Part shown: in pieces, positions 51,279 through 63,866 of the stretch
Layout of the letters: each line of letters opens with the position of its first letter
Position numbering within the stretch: position 1 is the stretch's first letter
Assembly (NCBI RefSeq): GCF_051014685.1
Contig: NW_027478602.1
Location: 682,001 to 746,000, forward strand
Source: Ptiloglossa arizonensis
Lineage: Eukaryota; Arthropoda; Insecta; Hymenoptera; Colletidae
Length of the DNA: 64,000 nt
Direction of reading: 5' to 3'
Notes under the pieces: model-generated
Databases searched by the model: none
The model's input: the letters and a program-made list of their open reading frames with translations, nothing else
Told to the model about the DNA's origin: nothing
Made by a program: the position numbers and the translations under genes

Positions 51279-54110
51279 ATGCTTAACCAGAGTTGCCTAG
51301 GGAAAAAATACACATACCGTTGTTATCGGGCGAGTTTCCACTTTCAGATGCAATAGGAATTTTTGGGTTAGGTCAATCCGTTCGGGAGATATGGGAGTTT
51401 GAAGCCAAGAAATGGTTGAGAAGACAACAAATTTTTCGCAATTCTGCTGCTCCAAACGCTTAACCAGAATGGCCTAGGGAAAAAATACACATAACGTTGT
51501 AATCGGGCGAGTTTCGACTTTCAGATGCATTAGGAATTTTTGGGTTAGGTCAATCCGTTCGCGAGATATGGGACTTTGAAGCTAAGAAATGGTTGAGACG
51601 GCAAAAATTTTTTCGCAATTCTGCTGCTTCAAATGCTTAACCAGAGTTGCCTAGGGAAAAAATACGCATACCGTTGTTACCTGGCGAGTTTCCACTTTCA
51701 GTTACAATAGGAATTTTTGGTTTAGGTCAATCCGTTCGCGAGATATGGGAGTTTGAAGACAAGGAATGGTTGAGAAGGCAAAAAATTTTTCGCAATTCTG
51801 CTGCTCCAAACGCTTAACCAGAATGGCCTAGGGAAAAAATACACATACCTTTGTAATCGAGCGAGTTTCTACTTTCAGATGCAATAGGAATTTTTGGGTT
51901 AGGTCAATCCGTTCGGGAGATATGGGAGTTTGAAGCCAAGAAATGGTTGAGAAGACAACAAATTTTTCGCACTTCTGCTGCTCCAAACGCTTAACCAGAA
52001 TGGGCTAGGGAAAAAATACACATACCGTTGTAATCGGGCGAGAGTCGACTTTCAGATGCAATAGGTATTTTGAGGTTATGTCAATCCGTTCGCGAGATAT
52101 GGGAGTTTGAAGCCAAGAAATGGTTGAGACGGCAAAAATTTTTTCGCAATTCAGCTGCTTCAAATGCTTAACCAGAATGGCCTAGGGCAAAAATACACAT
52201 TCCGTTGTAATCGAGCGAGTTTCTACTTTCAGTTACAATAGGAATTTTTGGGTTAGGTCAATCCGTTAGCGAGATATGGGACTTTGAAGCTAAGAAATGG
52301 TTGAGACGGCAAAAATTTTTTCGCAATTCTGCTGCTTCAAATGCTTAACCAGAGTTGCCTAGGGAAAAAATACAAATACCGTTGTTATCGGGCGAGTTTT
52401 TACTTTCACACGCAACAGGAATTTTTGGGATAGGTCAATCCGTTCGCGAGATATGGGAGTTTGAAGACAAGGAATGGTTGAGAAGGCAAAAAATTTTTCG
52501 CAATTCTGCTGCTCCAAACGCTTAACCAGAATGGCCTATGGAAAAAATACACATACCGTTGTAATCGGGCGAGATTCGACTTTCAGTTACAATAGGAATT
52601 TTTGGGTTAGGTCAATCCGTTCGCGAGATATGGGACTTTGAAGCTAAGAAATGGTTGAGAAGGCAAAAATTTTTTCGCAATTCTGCTGCTCCAAACGCTT
52701 AACCAGAATGGCCTAGGGAAAAAATACATATACCGTTGTAATCAGGCGAGGTTCTACTTTCAGACGCAACAGGAATTTTTGGGTTATGTCAATCCGTTCG
52801 CGAGATATGGGACTTTGAAGCTAAGAAATGGTTGAGACGGCAAAAATTTTTTCGCAATTCTGCTGCTTCAAATGCTTAACCAGAGTTGCCTAGGGAACAA
52901 ATACAAATACCGTTGTTATCGGGCGAGTTTTTACTTTCACACGCAACAGGAATTTTTGGGATAGGTCAATCCGTTCGCGAGATATGGGAGTTTGAAGACA
53001 AGGAATGGTTGAGAAGGCAAAAAATTTTTCGCAATTCTGCTGCTCCAAACGCTTAACCAGAATGGCCTATGGAAAAAATACACATACCGTTGTAATCGGG
53101 CGTGTTTCGACTTTCAGATGCAACAGAAATTTTTGGGCTAGGTCAATCCGTTCGCGAGATATGGGAGTTAGAAGCCAAGAAATGGTTGAGAAGACAACAA
53201 ATTTTTCGCACTTCTGCTGCTCCAAACGCTTAACCAGAATGGCCTAGGGAAAAAATACACATACCGTTGTAATCGGGCGAGTTTCTACTTAAAGACGCAA
53301 CAGGAATTTTTGGGTTAGATCAATCCGTTCGCGAGATATGGGAGTTTGAGGCCAAGAAATGGTTGAGAAGGCAAAAAATTTTTCGCAATTCTGCTGCTCC
53401 AAACGCTTAACCAGAATGGCCTAGGGAAAAAAGACACATACTGTTGTAATCGGGCGAGTTTCGACTTTCAGATGCAACAGGAATTTTTGTGTTAGGTCAA
53501 TCCGTTCGGGAGATATGGGAGTTTGAAGCCAAGAAATGGTTGAGAAGACAACAAATTTTTCGCACTTCTGCTGCTCCAAACGCTTAACCAGAATGGCCTA
53601 GGGAAAAAATACACATACCGTTGTAATCGGGCGAGATTCGACTTTCAGTTACAATAGGAATTTTTGGGTTAGGTCAATCCGTTCGCGAGATATGGGACAT
53701 TGAAGCTAAGAAATGGTTGAGAAGGCAAAAATTTTTTCGCAATTCTGCTGCTCCAAACGCTTAACCAGAATGGCCTAGGGAAAAAATACATATACCGTTG
53801 TAATCAGGCGAGGTTCTACTTTCAGACGCAACAGGAATTTTTGGGTTAGGTCAATCCGTTCGGGAGATATGGGAGTTTGAAGCCAAGAAATGGTTGAGAA
53901 GACAACAAATTTTTCGGAATTCTGCTGCTCCAAACGCTTAGCCAGAATGGCCTAGGGAAAAAATACACATACCGTTGTAATCGGGCGTGTTTCTACTTTC
54001 AGATGCAACAGAAATTTTTGGGTTAGGTCAATCCGTTAGCGAGATATGGGAGTATGAAGCTAAGAAATGGTTGAGAAGACAACAAATTTTTCGCAATTCT
54101 GCTGCTTCAA
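51279..54110. repeat. Higher-order repeat, 16 monomers, copy 1 (2832 bp)
   Basis: It precedes an apparently identical copy at +2832 bp (exactly 16 x 177). Markers in both copies are TACGCATACC with GTTACCTGGCG, TTTTTGGTTTAGG, GCGAGAGTCGAC with AGGTATTTTGAGG, CACATTCCG with ATCGAGCG, TACAAATACC with TTGGGATAGG, GCCTATGG, ATCAGGCGAGG, GGGAGTTAGAAGCC, TTTTTGTGTTAGG, GGGACATTGAAGC, TTTTTCGGAATTC and GTATGAAGC. Confidence 0.93.
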
Positions 54111-56942
54111 ATGCTTAACCAGAGTTGCCTAGGGAAAAAATACACATACCGTTGTTATCGGGCGAGTTTCCACTTTCAGATGCAATAGGAATTTTTGGGT
54201 TAGGTCAATCCGTTCGGGAGATATGGGAGTTTGAAGCCAAGAAATGGTTGAGAAGACAACAAATTTTTCGCAATTCTGCTGCTCCAAACGCTTAACCAGA
54301 ATGGCCTAGGGAAAAAATACACATAACGTTGTAATCGGGCGAGTTTCGACTTTCAGATGCATTAGGAATTTTTGGGTTAGGTCAATCCGTTCGCGAGATA
54401 TGGGACTTTGAAGCTAAGAAATGGTTGAGACGGCAAAAATTTTTTCGCAATTCTGCTGCTTCAAATGCTTAACCAGAGTTGCCTAGGGAAAAAATACGCA
54501 TACCGTTGTTACCTGGCGAGTTTCCACTTTCAGTTACAATAGGAATTTTTGGTTTAGGTCAATCCGTTCGCGAGATATGGGAGTTTGAAGACAAGGAATG
54601 GTTGAGAAGGCAAAAAATTTTTCGCAATTCTGCTGCTCCAAACGCTTAACCAGAATGGCCTAGGGAAAAAATACACATACCTTTGTAATCGAGCGAGTTT
54701 CTACTTTCAGATGCAATAGGAATTTTTGGGTTAGGTCAATCCGTTCGGGAGATATGGGAGTTTGAAGCCAAGAAATGGTTGAGAAGACAACAAATTTTTC
54801 GCACTTCTGCTGCTCCAAACGCTTAACCAGAATGGGCTAGGGAAAAAATACACATACCGTTGTAATCGGGCGAGAGTCGACTTTCAGATGCAATAGGTAT
54901 TTTGAGGTTATGTCAATCCGTTCGCGAGATATGGGAGTTTGAAGCCAAGAAATGGTTGAGACGGCAAAAATTTTTTCGCAATTCAGCTGCTTCAAATGCT
55001 TAACCAGAATGGCCTAGGGCAAAAATACACATTCCGTTGTAATCGAGCGAGTTTCTACTTTCAGTTACAATAGGAATTTTTGGGTTAGGTCAATCCGTTA
55101 GCGAGATATGGGACTTTGAAGCTAAGAAATGGTTGAGACGGCAAAAATTTTTTCGCAATTCTGCTGCTTCAAATGCTTAACCAGAGTTGCCTAGGGAAAA
55201 AATACAAATACCGTTGTTATCGGGCGAGTTTTTACTTTCACACGCAACAGGAATTTTTGGGATAGGTCAATCCGTTCGCGAGATATGGGAGTTTGAAGAC
55301 AAGGAATGGTTGAGAAGGCAAAAAATTTTTCGCAATTCTGCTGCTCCAAACGCTTAACCAGAATGGCCTATGGAAAAAATACACATACCGTTGTAATCGG
55401 GCGAGATTCGACTTTCAGTTACAATAGGAATTTTTGGGTTAGGTCAATCCGTTCGCGAGATATGGGACTTTGAAGCTAAGAAATGGTTGAGAAGGCAAAA
55501 ATTTTTTCGCAATTCTGCTGCTCCAAACGCTTAACCAGAATGGCCTAGGGAAAAAATACATATACCGTTGTAATCAGGCGAGGTTCTACTTTCAGACGCA
55601 ACAGGAATTTTTGGGTTATGTCAATCCGTTCGCGAGATATGGGACTTTGAAGCTAAGAAATGGTTGAGACGGCAAAAATTTTTTCGCAATTCTGCTGCTT
55701 CAAATGCTTAACCAGAGTTGCCTAGGGAACAAATACAAATACCGTTGTTATCGGGCGAGTTTTTACTTTCACACGCAACAGGAATTTTTGGGATAGGTCA
55801 ATCCGTTCGCGAGATATGGGAGTTTGAAGACAAGGAATGGTTGAGAAGGCAAAAAATTTTTCGCAATTCTGCTGCTCCAAACGCTTAACCAGAATGGCCT
55901 ATGGAAAAAATACACATACCGTTGTAATCGGGCGTGTTTCGACTTTCAGATGCAACAGAAATTTTTGGGCTAGGTCAATCCGTTCGCGAGATATGGGAGT
56001 TAGAAGCCAAGAAATGGTTGAGAAGACAACAAATTTTTCGCACTTCTGCTGCTCCAAACGCTTAACCAGAATGGCCTAGGGAAAAAATACACATACCGTT
56101 GTAATCGGGCGAGTTTCTACTTAAAGACGCAACAGGAATTTTTGGGTTAGATCAATCCGTTCGCGAGATATGGGAGTTTGAGGCCAAGAAATGGTTGAGA
56201 AGGCAAAAAATTTTTCGCAATTCTGCTGCTCCAAACGCTTAACCAGAATGGCCTAGGGAAAAAAGACACATACTGTTGTAATCGGGCGAGTTTCGACTTT
56301 CAGATGCAACAGGAATTTTTGTGTTAGGTCAATCCGTTCGGGAGATATGGGAGTTTGAAGCCAAGAAATGGTTGAGAAGACAACAAATTTTTCGCACTTC
56401 TGCTGCTCCAAACGCTTAACCAGAATGGCCTAGGGAAAAAATACACATACCGTTGTAATCGGGCGAGATTCGACTTTCAGTTACAATAGGAATTTTTGGG
56501 TTAGGTCAATCCGTTCGCGAGATATGGGACATTGAAGCTAAGAAATGGTTGAGAAGGCAAAAATTTTTTCGCAATTCTGCTGCTCCAAACGCTTAACCAG
56601 AATGGCCTAGGGAAAAAATACATATACCGTTGTAATCAGGCGAGGTTCTACTTTCAGACGCAACAGGAATTTTTGGGTTAGGTCAATCCGTTCGGGAGAT
56701 ATGGGAGTTTGAAGCCAAGAAATGGTTGAGAAGACAACAAATTTTTCGGAATTCTGCTGCTCCAAACGCTTAGCCAGAATGGCCTAGGGAAAAAATACAC
56801 ATACCGTTGTAATCGGGCGTGTTTCTACTTTCAGATGCAACAGAAATTTTTGGGTTAGGTCAATCCGTTAGCGAGATATGGGAGTATGAAGCTAAGAAAT
56901 GGTTGAGAAGACAACAAATTTTTCGCAATTCTGCTGCTCCAA
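54111..56942. repeat. Higher-order repeat, 16 monomers, copy 2 (2832 bp)
   Basis: Tandem copy of 51279-54110; all compared markers are present at +2832. The junction lies inside a monomer. Just before it, copy 1 ends GCTTCAAATGC with GAGTTGCC, like the sequence preceding copy 1, whereas copy 2 ends GCTCCAAACGC with GAATGGCC. That places the breakpoint near monomer position 150. Confidence 0.92.
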
Positions 56943-57673
56943 ACGCTTAACCAGAATGGCCTAGGGAAAAAATACACATACCGTTGTAATCGGGCGAGTT
57001 TCTACTTTCAGAAGCACTAGGAATTTTTGGGTTAGGTCAATCCGTTCGCGAGATATGGGACTTCGAAGCTAAGAAATGGTTGAGAAGACAACAAATTTTT
57101 CGCACTTCTGCTGCTCCAAACGCTTAACCAGAATGGCCAAGGGAAAAAATACACAGACCGTTGTAATCGGGCGAGATTCGACTTTCAGATGCAATAGGAA
57201 TTTTTGGGTTATGTCAATCCGTTCGCGAGATATGGGTGTTTGAAGCCAAGAAATGGTTGAGAAGGCAACAAATTTTTCGCAATTCTGCTGCTCCAAACGC
57301 TTAGCCAGAATGGCCTAGGGAAAAAATACACATACCGTTGTAATCGGGCGTGTTTCTACTTTCAGGTGCAACAGAAATTTTTGGGTTAGGTCAATCCGTT
57401 CGCGAGATATGGGAGTTTGAAGCCAAGGAATGGTAGAGAAGGCAAAAAATTTTTCACAATTCTGCTGCTCCACACGCTTAAGCAGAATGGCCTAGGGAAA
57501 AAATACACATACCTTTGTAATCGGGCGAGTTTCTACTTAAAGACGCAACAGGAATTTTTGGGTTAGGTCAATCCGTTCGCGAGATATGGGACTTTGAAGC
57601 TAAGAAATGGTTGAGACGGCAAAAATTTTTTCGCAATTCTGCTGCTTCAAATGCTTAACCAGAGTTGCCTAGG
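56789..57673. repeat. Five-monomer block, copy A of a 4070-bp-spaced pair
   Basis: Matches 60859-61743 (23 monomers less 1 bp). Shared markers are GCTTAGCC with GGCGTGTTTC and CCGTTAGCGAG, TTTCAGAAGCACTAGG, CACAGACCG with GATTCGAC and GGTTATGTC, GTGTTTGAAGCC, and CCTTTGTAATC with ACTTAAAGACGC. Confidence 0.85.
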
Positions 57674-60600
57674 GAAAAAATACACATACCGTTGTTATAG
57701 GGCGAGTTTCCACTTTCAGTTACAATAGGAATTTTTGGGTTAGGTCAATCCGTTCGCGAGATATGGGACTTTGAAGCTAAGAAATGGTTGAGAAGGCAAC
57801 AAATTTTTCGCAATTCTGCTGCTCCAAACGCTTAGCCAGAATGGCCTAGGGAAAAAATACACATACCGTTGTAATCGGGCGTGTTTCTACTTTCAGATGC
57901 AACAGAAATTTTTGGGTTAGGTCAATCCGTTCGCGAGATATGGGTGTTTGAAGCCAAGAAATGGTTGAGAAGGCAACATATTTTTCGCAATTCTGCTGCT
58001 CCAAACGCTTAGCCAGAATGGCCTAGGGAAAAAATACACATACCGTTGTAATCGGGCGTGTTTCTACTTTCAGATGCAACAGAAATTTTTGGGTTAGGTC
58101 AATCCGTTCGCGAGATATGGGAGTTTGAAGCCAAGAAATGGTAGAGAAGGCAAAAAATTTTTCACAATTCTGCTGCTCCACACGCTTAACCAGAATGGCC
58201 TAGGGAAAAAATACACATACCTTTGTAATCGGGCGAGTTTCTACTTAAAGACGCAACAGGAATTTTTGGGTTAGGTCAATCCGTTCGCGAGATATGGGAC
58301 TTTGAAGCTAAGAAATGGTTGAGACGGCAAAAATTTTTTCGCAATTCTGCTGCTTCAAATGCTTAACCAGAGTTGCCTAGGGAAAAAATACACATACCGT
58401 TGTTATCGGCGAGTTTCCACTTTCAGTTACAATAGGAATTTTTGGGTTAGGTCAATCCGTTCGCGAGGTATGGGAGTTTGAAGACAAGGAATGCTTGAGA
58501 AGGCAAAAAATTTTTCGCAATTCTGCTGCTCCAAACGCTTAACCAGAATGGCCTAGGGAAAAAATACACATACCGTTGTAATCGGGCGAGTTTCTACTTA
58601 AAGACGCAACAGGAATTTTTGGGTTAGGTCAATCCGTTCGCGAGATATGGGACTTTGAAGCTAAGAAATGGTTGAGACGGCAAAAATTTTTTCGCAATTC
58701 TGCTGCTTCAAATGCTTAACCAGAGTTGCCTAGGGAAAAAATACACATACCGTTGTTATCGGGCGAGTTTCCACTTTCAGTTACAATAGGAATTTTTGGG
58801 TTAGGTCAATCCGTTCGCGAGATATGGGACTTTGAAGACAAGGAATGCTTGAGAAGGCAAAAAATTTTTCGCAATTCTGCTGCTCCAAACGCTTAACCAG
58901 AATGGCCTAGGGAAAAAATACACATACCGTTGTAATCGGGCGAGTTTCTACTTAAAGACGCAACAGGAATTTTTGGGTTAGGTCAATCCGTGCGCGAGAT
59001 ATGGGAGTTTGGAGCCAAGAAATGGTTGAGAAGGCAAAAAATTTTTCGCAATTCTGCTGCTCCAAACGCTTAACCAGAATGGCCTAGGGAAAAAATACAC
59101 ATAACGTTGTAATCGGGCGTGTTTCGACTTTCAGATGCATTAGGAATTTTTGGGTTAGGTCAATCCGTTCGCGAGATATGGGACTTTCAAGCTAAGAAAT
59201 GGTTGAGACGGCAAAAATTTTTTCGCAATTCTGCTGCTTCAAATGCTTAACCAGAGTTGCCTAGGGAAAAAATACACATACCGTTGTTATCGGGCGAGTT
59301 TCCACTTTCAGTTACAATAGGAATTTTTGGGTTAGGTCAATCCGTTCGCGAGATATGGGACTTTGAAGCTAAGAAATGGTTGAGACGGCAAAAATTTTTT
59401 CGCAATTCTGCTGCTTCAAATGCTTAACCAGAGTTGCCTATGGAAAAAATACACATACCGTTGTTATAGGGCGAGTTTCCACTTTCAGTTACAATAGGAA
59501 TTTTTGGGTTAGGTCAGTCCGTTCGCGAGATATGGGACTTTGAAGCTAAGAAATGGTTGAGAAGGCAACAAATTTTTCGCAATTCTGCTGCTCCAAACGC
59601 TTAGCCAGAATGGCCTAGGGAAAAAATACACATACCGTTGTAATCGGGCGTGTTTCTACTTTCAGATGCAACAGAAATTTTTGGGTTAGGTCAATCCGTT
59701 CGCGAGATATGGGTGTTTGAAGCCAAGAAATGGTTGAGAAGGCGACAAATTTTTCGCAATTCTGCTGCTCCAAACGCTTAGCCAGAATGGCCTAGGGAAA
59801 AAATACACATACCGTTGTAATCGGGCGTGTTTCTACTTTCAGATGCAACAGAAATTTTTGGGTTAGGTCAATCCGTACGCGAGATATGGGAGTTTGAAGC
59901 CAAGAAATGGTAGAGAAGGCAAAAAATTTTTCACAATTCTGCTGCTCCACACGCTTAACCAGAATGGCCTAGGGAAAAAATACACATACCTTTGTAATCG
60001 GGCGAGTTTCTACTTAAAGACGCAACAGGAATTTTTGGGTTAGGTCAATCCGTTCGCGAGACATGGGACTTTGAAGCTAAGAAATGGTTGAGACGGCAAA
60101 AATTTTTTCGCAATTCTGCTGCTTCAAATGCTTAACCAGAGTTGCCTAGGGAAAAAATACACATACCGTTGTTATCGGGCGAGTTTCCACTTTCAGTTAC
60201 AATAGGAATTTTTGGGTTAGGTCAATCCGTTCGCGAGATATGGGACTTTGAAGCTAAGAAATGGTTGAGACGGCAAAAATTTTTTCGCAATTCTGCTGCT
60301 TCAAATGCTTAACCAGAGTTGCCTAGGGAAAAAATACACATACCGTTGTTATCGGGCGAGTTTCCACTTTCAGTTACAATAGGAATTTTTGGGTTAGGTC
60401 AATCCGTTCGCGAGATATGGGAGTTTGAAGACAAGGAATGGTTGAGAAGGCAACAAATTATTCGCAATTCTGCTGCTCCAAACGCTTAACCAGAACGGCC
60501 TAGGGAAAAAATACACATACCGTTGTAATCGGGCGAGTTTCGACTTTCAGATGCAATAGGAATTTTTGGGTTAGGTCAATCCGTTCGCGAGATATGGGAC

Positions 60601-60858
60601 TTTGAAGCTAAGAAATGGTTGAGAAGACAACAAATTTTTCGCACTTCTGCTGCTCCAAACTCTTAACCAGAATGGCCTAGGGAAAAAATACACATACCGT
60701 TGTAATCGGGCGAGATTCGGCTTTCAGATGCAATAGGAATTTTTGGGTTATGTCAATCCGTTCGCGAGATATGGGAGTTTGAAGCCAAGAAATGGTTGAG
60801 AAGGCAACAAATTTTTCGCAATTCTGCTGCTCCAAACGCTTAGCCAGAATGGCCTAGG

Positions 60859-61743
60859 GAAAAAATACACATACCGTTGTAATCGGGCGTGTTTCTACTT
60901 TCAGATGCAACAGAAATTTTTGGGTTAGGTCAATCCGTTAGCGAGATATGGGAGTTTGAAGCTAAGAAATGGTTGAGAAGACAACAAATTTTTCGCAATT
61001 CTGCTGCTCCAAACGCTTAACCAGAATGGCCTAGGGAAAAAATACACATACCGTTGTAATCGGGCGAGTTTCTACTTTCAGAAGCACTAGGAATTTTTGG
61101 GTTAGGTCTATCCGTTCGCGAGATATGGGACTTTGAAGCTAAGAAATGGTTGAGAAGACAACAAATTTTTCGCACTTCTGCTGCTCCAAACGCTTAACCA
61201 GAATGGCCAAGGGAAAAAATACACAGACCGTTGTAATCGGGCGAGATTCGACTTTCAGATGCAATAGGAATTTTTGGGTTATGTCAATCCGTTCGCGAGA
61301 TATGGGTGTTTGAAGCCAAGAAATGGTTGAGAAGGCAACAAATTTTTCGCAATTCTGCTGCTCCAAACGCTTAGCCAGAATGGCCTAGGGAAAAAATACA
61401 CATACCGTTGTAATCGGGCGTGTTTCTACTTTCAGATGCAACAGAAATTTTTGGGTTAGGTCAATCCGTTCGCGAGATATGGGAGTTTGAAGCCAAGAAA
61501 TGGTAGAGAAGGCAAAAAATTTTTGACAATTCTGCTGCTCCGCACGCTTAACCAGAATGGCCTAGGGAAAAAATACACATACCTTTGTAATCGGGCGAGT
61601 TTCTACTTAAAGACGCAACAGGAATTTTTGGGTTAGGTCAATCCGTTCGCGAGATATGGGACTTTGAAGCTAAGAAATGGTTGAGACGGCAAAAATTTTT
61701 TCGCAATTCTGCTGCTTCAAATGCTTAACCAGAGTTGCCTAGG
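60859..61743. repeat. Five-monomer block, copy B of the 4070-bp-spaced pair
   Basis: Second copy of 56789-57673. Private variants include GGTCTATCCG near 61107 and TTTTGACAATTC with TCCGCACGC near 61525. The latter pair is also found at about 50199, so this copy is a mosaic. Confidence 0.83.
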
Positions 61744-63866
61744 GAAAAAATACACATAACGTTGTTATCGGGCGAGTTTCCACTTTCAGTTACAATAGGA
61801 ATTTTTGGGTTAGGTCAATCCGTTCGCGAGATATGGGACTTTGAAGCTAAGAAATGGTTGAGACGGCAAAAATTTTTTCGCAATTCTGCTGCTTCAAATG
61901 CTTAACCAGATTTGCCTAGGGAAAAAATACACATACCGTTGTTATCGGCGAGTTTCCACTTTCAGTTACAATAGGAATTTTTGGGTTAGGTCAATCCGTT
62001 CGCGAGGTATGGGAGTTTGAAGACAAGGAATGCTTGAGAAGGCAAAAAATTTTTCGCAATTCTGCTGCTGCAAACGCTTAACCAGAATGGCCTAGGGAAA
62101 AAATACACATACCGTTGTAATCGGGCGAGTTTCTACTTAAAGACGCAACAGGAATTTTTGGGTTAGGTCAATCCGTGCGCGAGATATGGGAGTTTGAAGC
62201 CAAGAAATGGTTGAGAAGGCAAAAAATTTTTCGCAATTCTGCTGCTCCAAACGCTTAACCAGAATGGCCTAGGGAAAAAATACACATAACGTTGTAATCG
62301 GGCGAGATTCGACTTTCAGATGCAATAGGAATTATTGGGTTAGGTCAATCCGTTCGCGAGATATGGGACTTTGAAGCTAAGAAATGGTTGAGACGGCAAA
62401 AATTTTTTCGCAATTCTGCTGCTTCAAATGCTTAACCAGAGTTGCCTAGGGAAAAAATACACATACCGTTGTTATCGGGCGAGTTTCCACTTTCAGTTAC
62501 AATAGGAATTTTTGGGTTAGGTCAATCCGTTCGCGAGATATGGGACTTTGAAGCTAAGAAATGGTTGAGACGGCAAAAATTTTTTCGCAATTCTGCTGCT
62601 TCAAATGCTTAACCAGAGTTGCCTAGGGAAAAAATACACATACCGTTGTTATCGGGCGAGTTTCCACTTTCAGTTACAATAGGAATTTTTGGGTTAGGTC
62701 AATCCGTTCGCGAGATATGGGAGTTTGAAGACAAGGAATGGTTGAGAAGGCAACAAATTTTTCGCAATTCTGCTGCTCCAAACGCTTAACCAGAATGGCC
62801 TAGGGAAAAAATACACATACCGTTGAAATCGGGCGAGTTTCGACTTTCAGATGCAACAGGAATTTTTGGGTTAGGTCAATCCGTTTGCGAGATATGGGAC
62901 TTTGAAGCTAAGAAATGTTTGAGAAGACAACAAATTTTTCGCAATTCTGCTGCTCCAAACGCTTAACCAGAATGGGCTAGGGAAAAAATACACATACCGT
63001 TGTAATCGGGCGAGTTTCCACTTTCAGTTACAATAGGAATTTTTGGGTTAGGTCAATCCGTTCGCGAGATATGGGACTTTGAAGCTAAGAAATGGTTGAG
63101 AAGACAACAAATTTTTCGCAATTCTGCTGCTCCAAACGCTTAACCAGAATGGGCTAGGGAAAAAATACACATACCGTTGTAATCCGGCGAGTTTTTACTT
63201 TCAGATGTAATAGGAATTTTTGGGTTAGGTCAATCCGTTCGGGAGATATGGGAGTTTGAAGCCAAGAAATGGTTGAGAAGACAACAAATTTTTCGCACTT
63301 CTGCTGCTCCAAACGCTTAACCAGAATGGGCTAGGGAAAAAATACACATACCTTTGTAATCGGGCGAGTTTCTACTTTCAGTTACAATAGGAATTTTTGG
63401 GTTAGGTCAATCCGTTAGCGAGATATGTTACTTTGAAGCTAAGAAATGGTTGAGACGGCAAAAATTTTTTCGCAATTCTGCTGCTCCAAATGCTTAACCA
63501 GAGTTGCCTAGGGAAAAAATACACATACCGTTGTTACCTGGCGAGTTTCCACTTTCAGTTACAATAGGAATTTTTGGTTTAGGTCAATCCGTTCGCGAGA
63601 TATGGGAGTTTGAAGACAAGGAATGGTTGAGAAGGCAAAAAATTTTTCGCAATTCTGCTGCTCCAAACGCTTAACCAGAATGGCCTAGGGAAAAAATACA
63701 CATACCTTTGTAATCGGGCGAGTTTCTACTTTCAGTTACAATAGGAATTTTTGGGTTAGGTCAATCCGTTAGCGAGATATGGGACTTTGAAGCTAAGAAA
63801 TGGTTGAGAAGACAACAAATTTTTCGCACTTCTGCTGCTCCAAACGCTTAACCAGAATGGGCTAGG

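Noticed and set aside
53005..53247. An 80-codon plus-strand open frame, repeated at 55837-56079
   Set aside because: It is satellite sequence duplicated by the 2832-bp block. It begins and ends at chance variants inside monomers.
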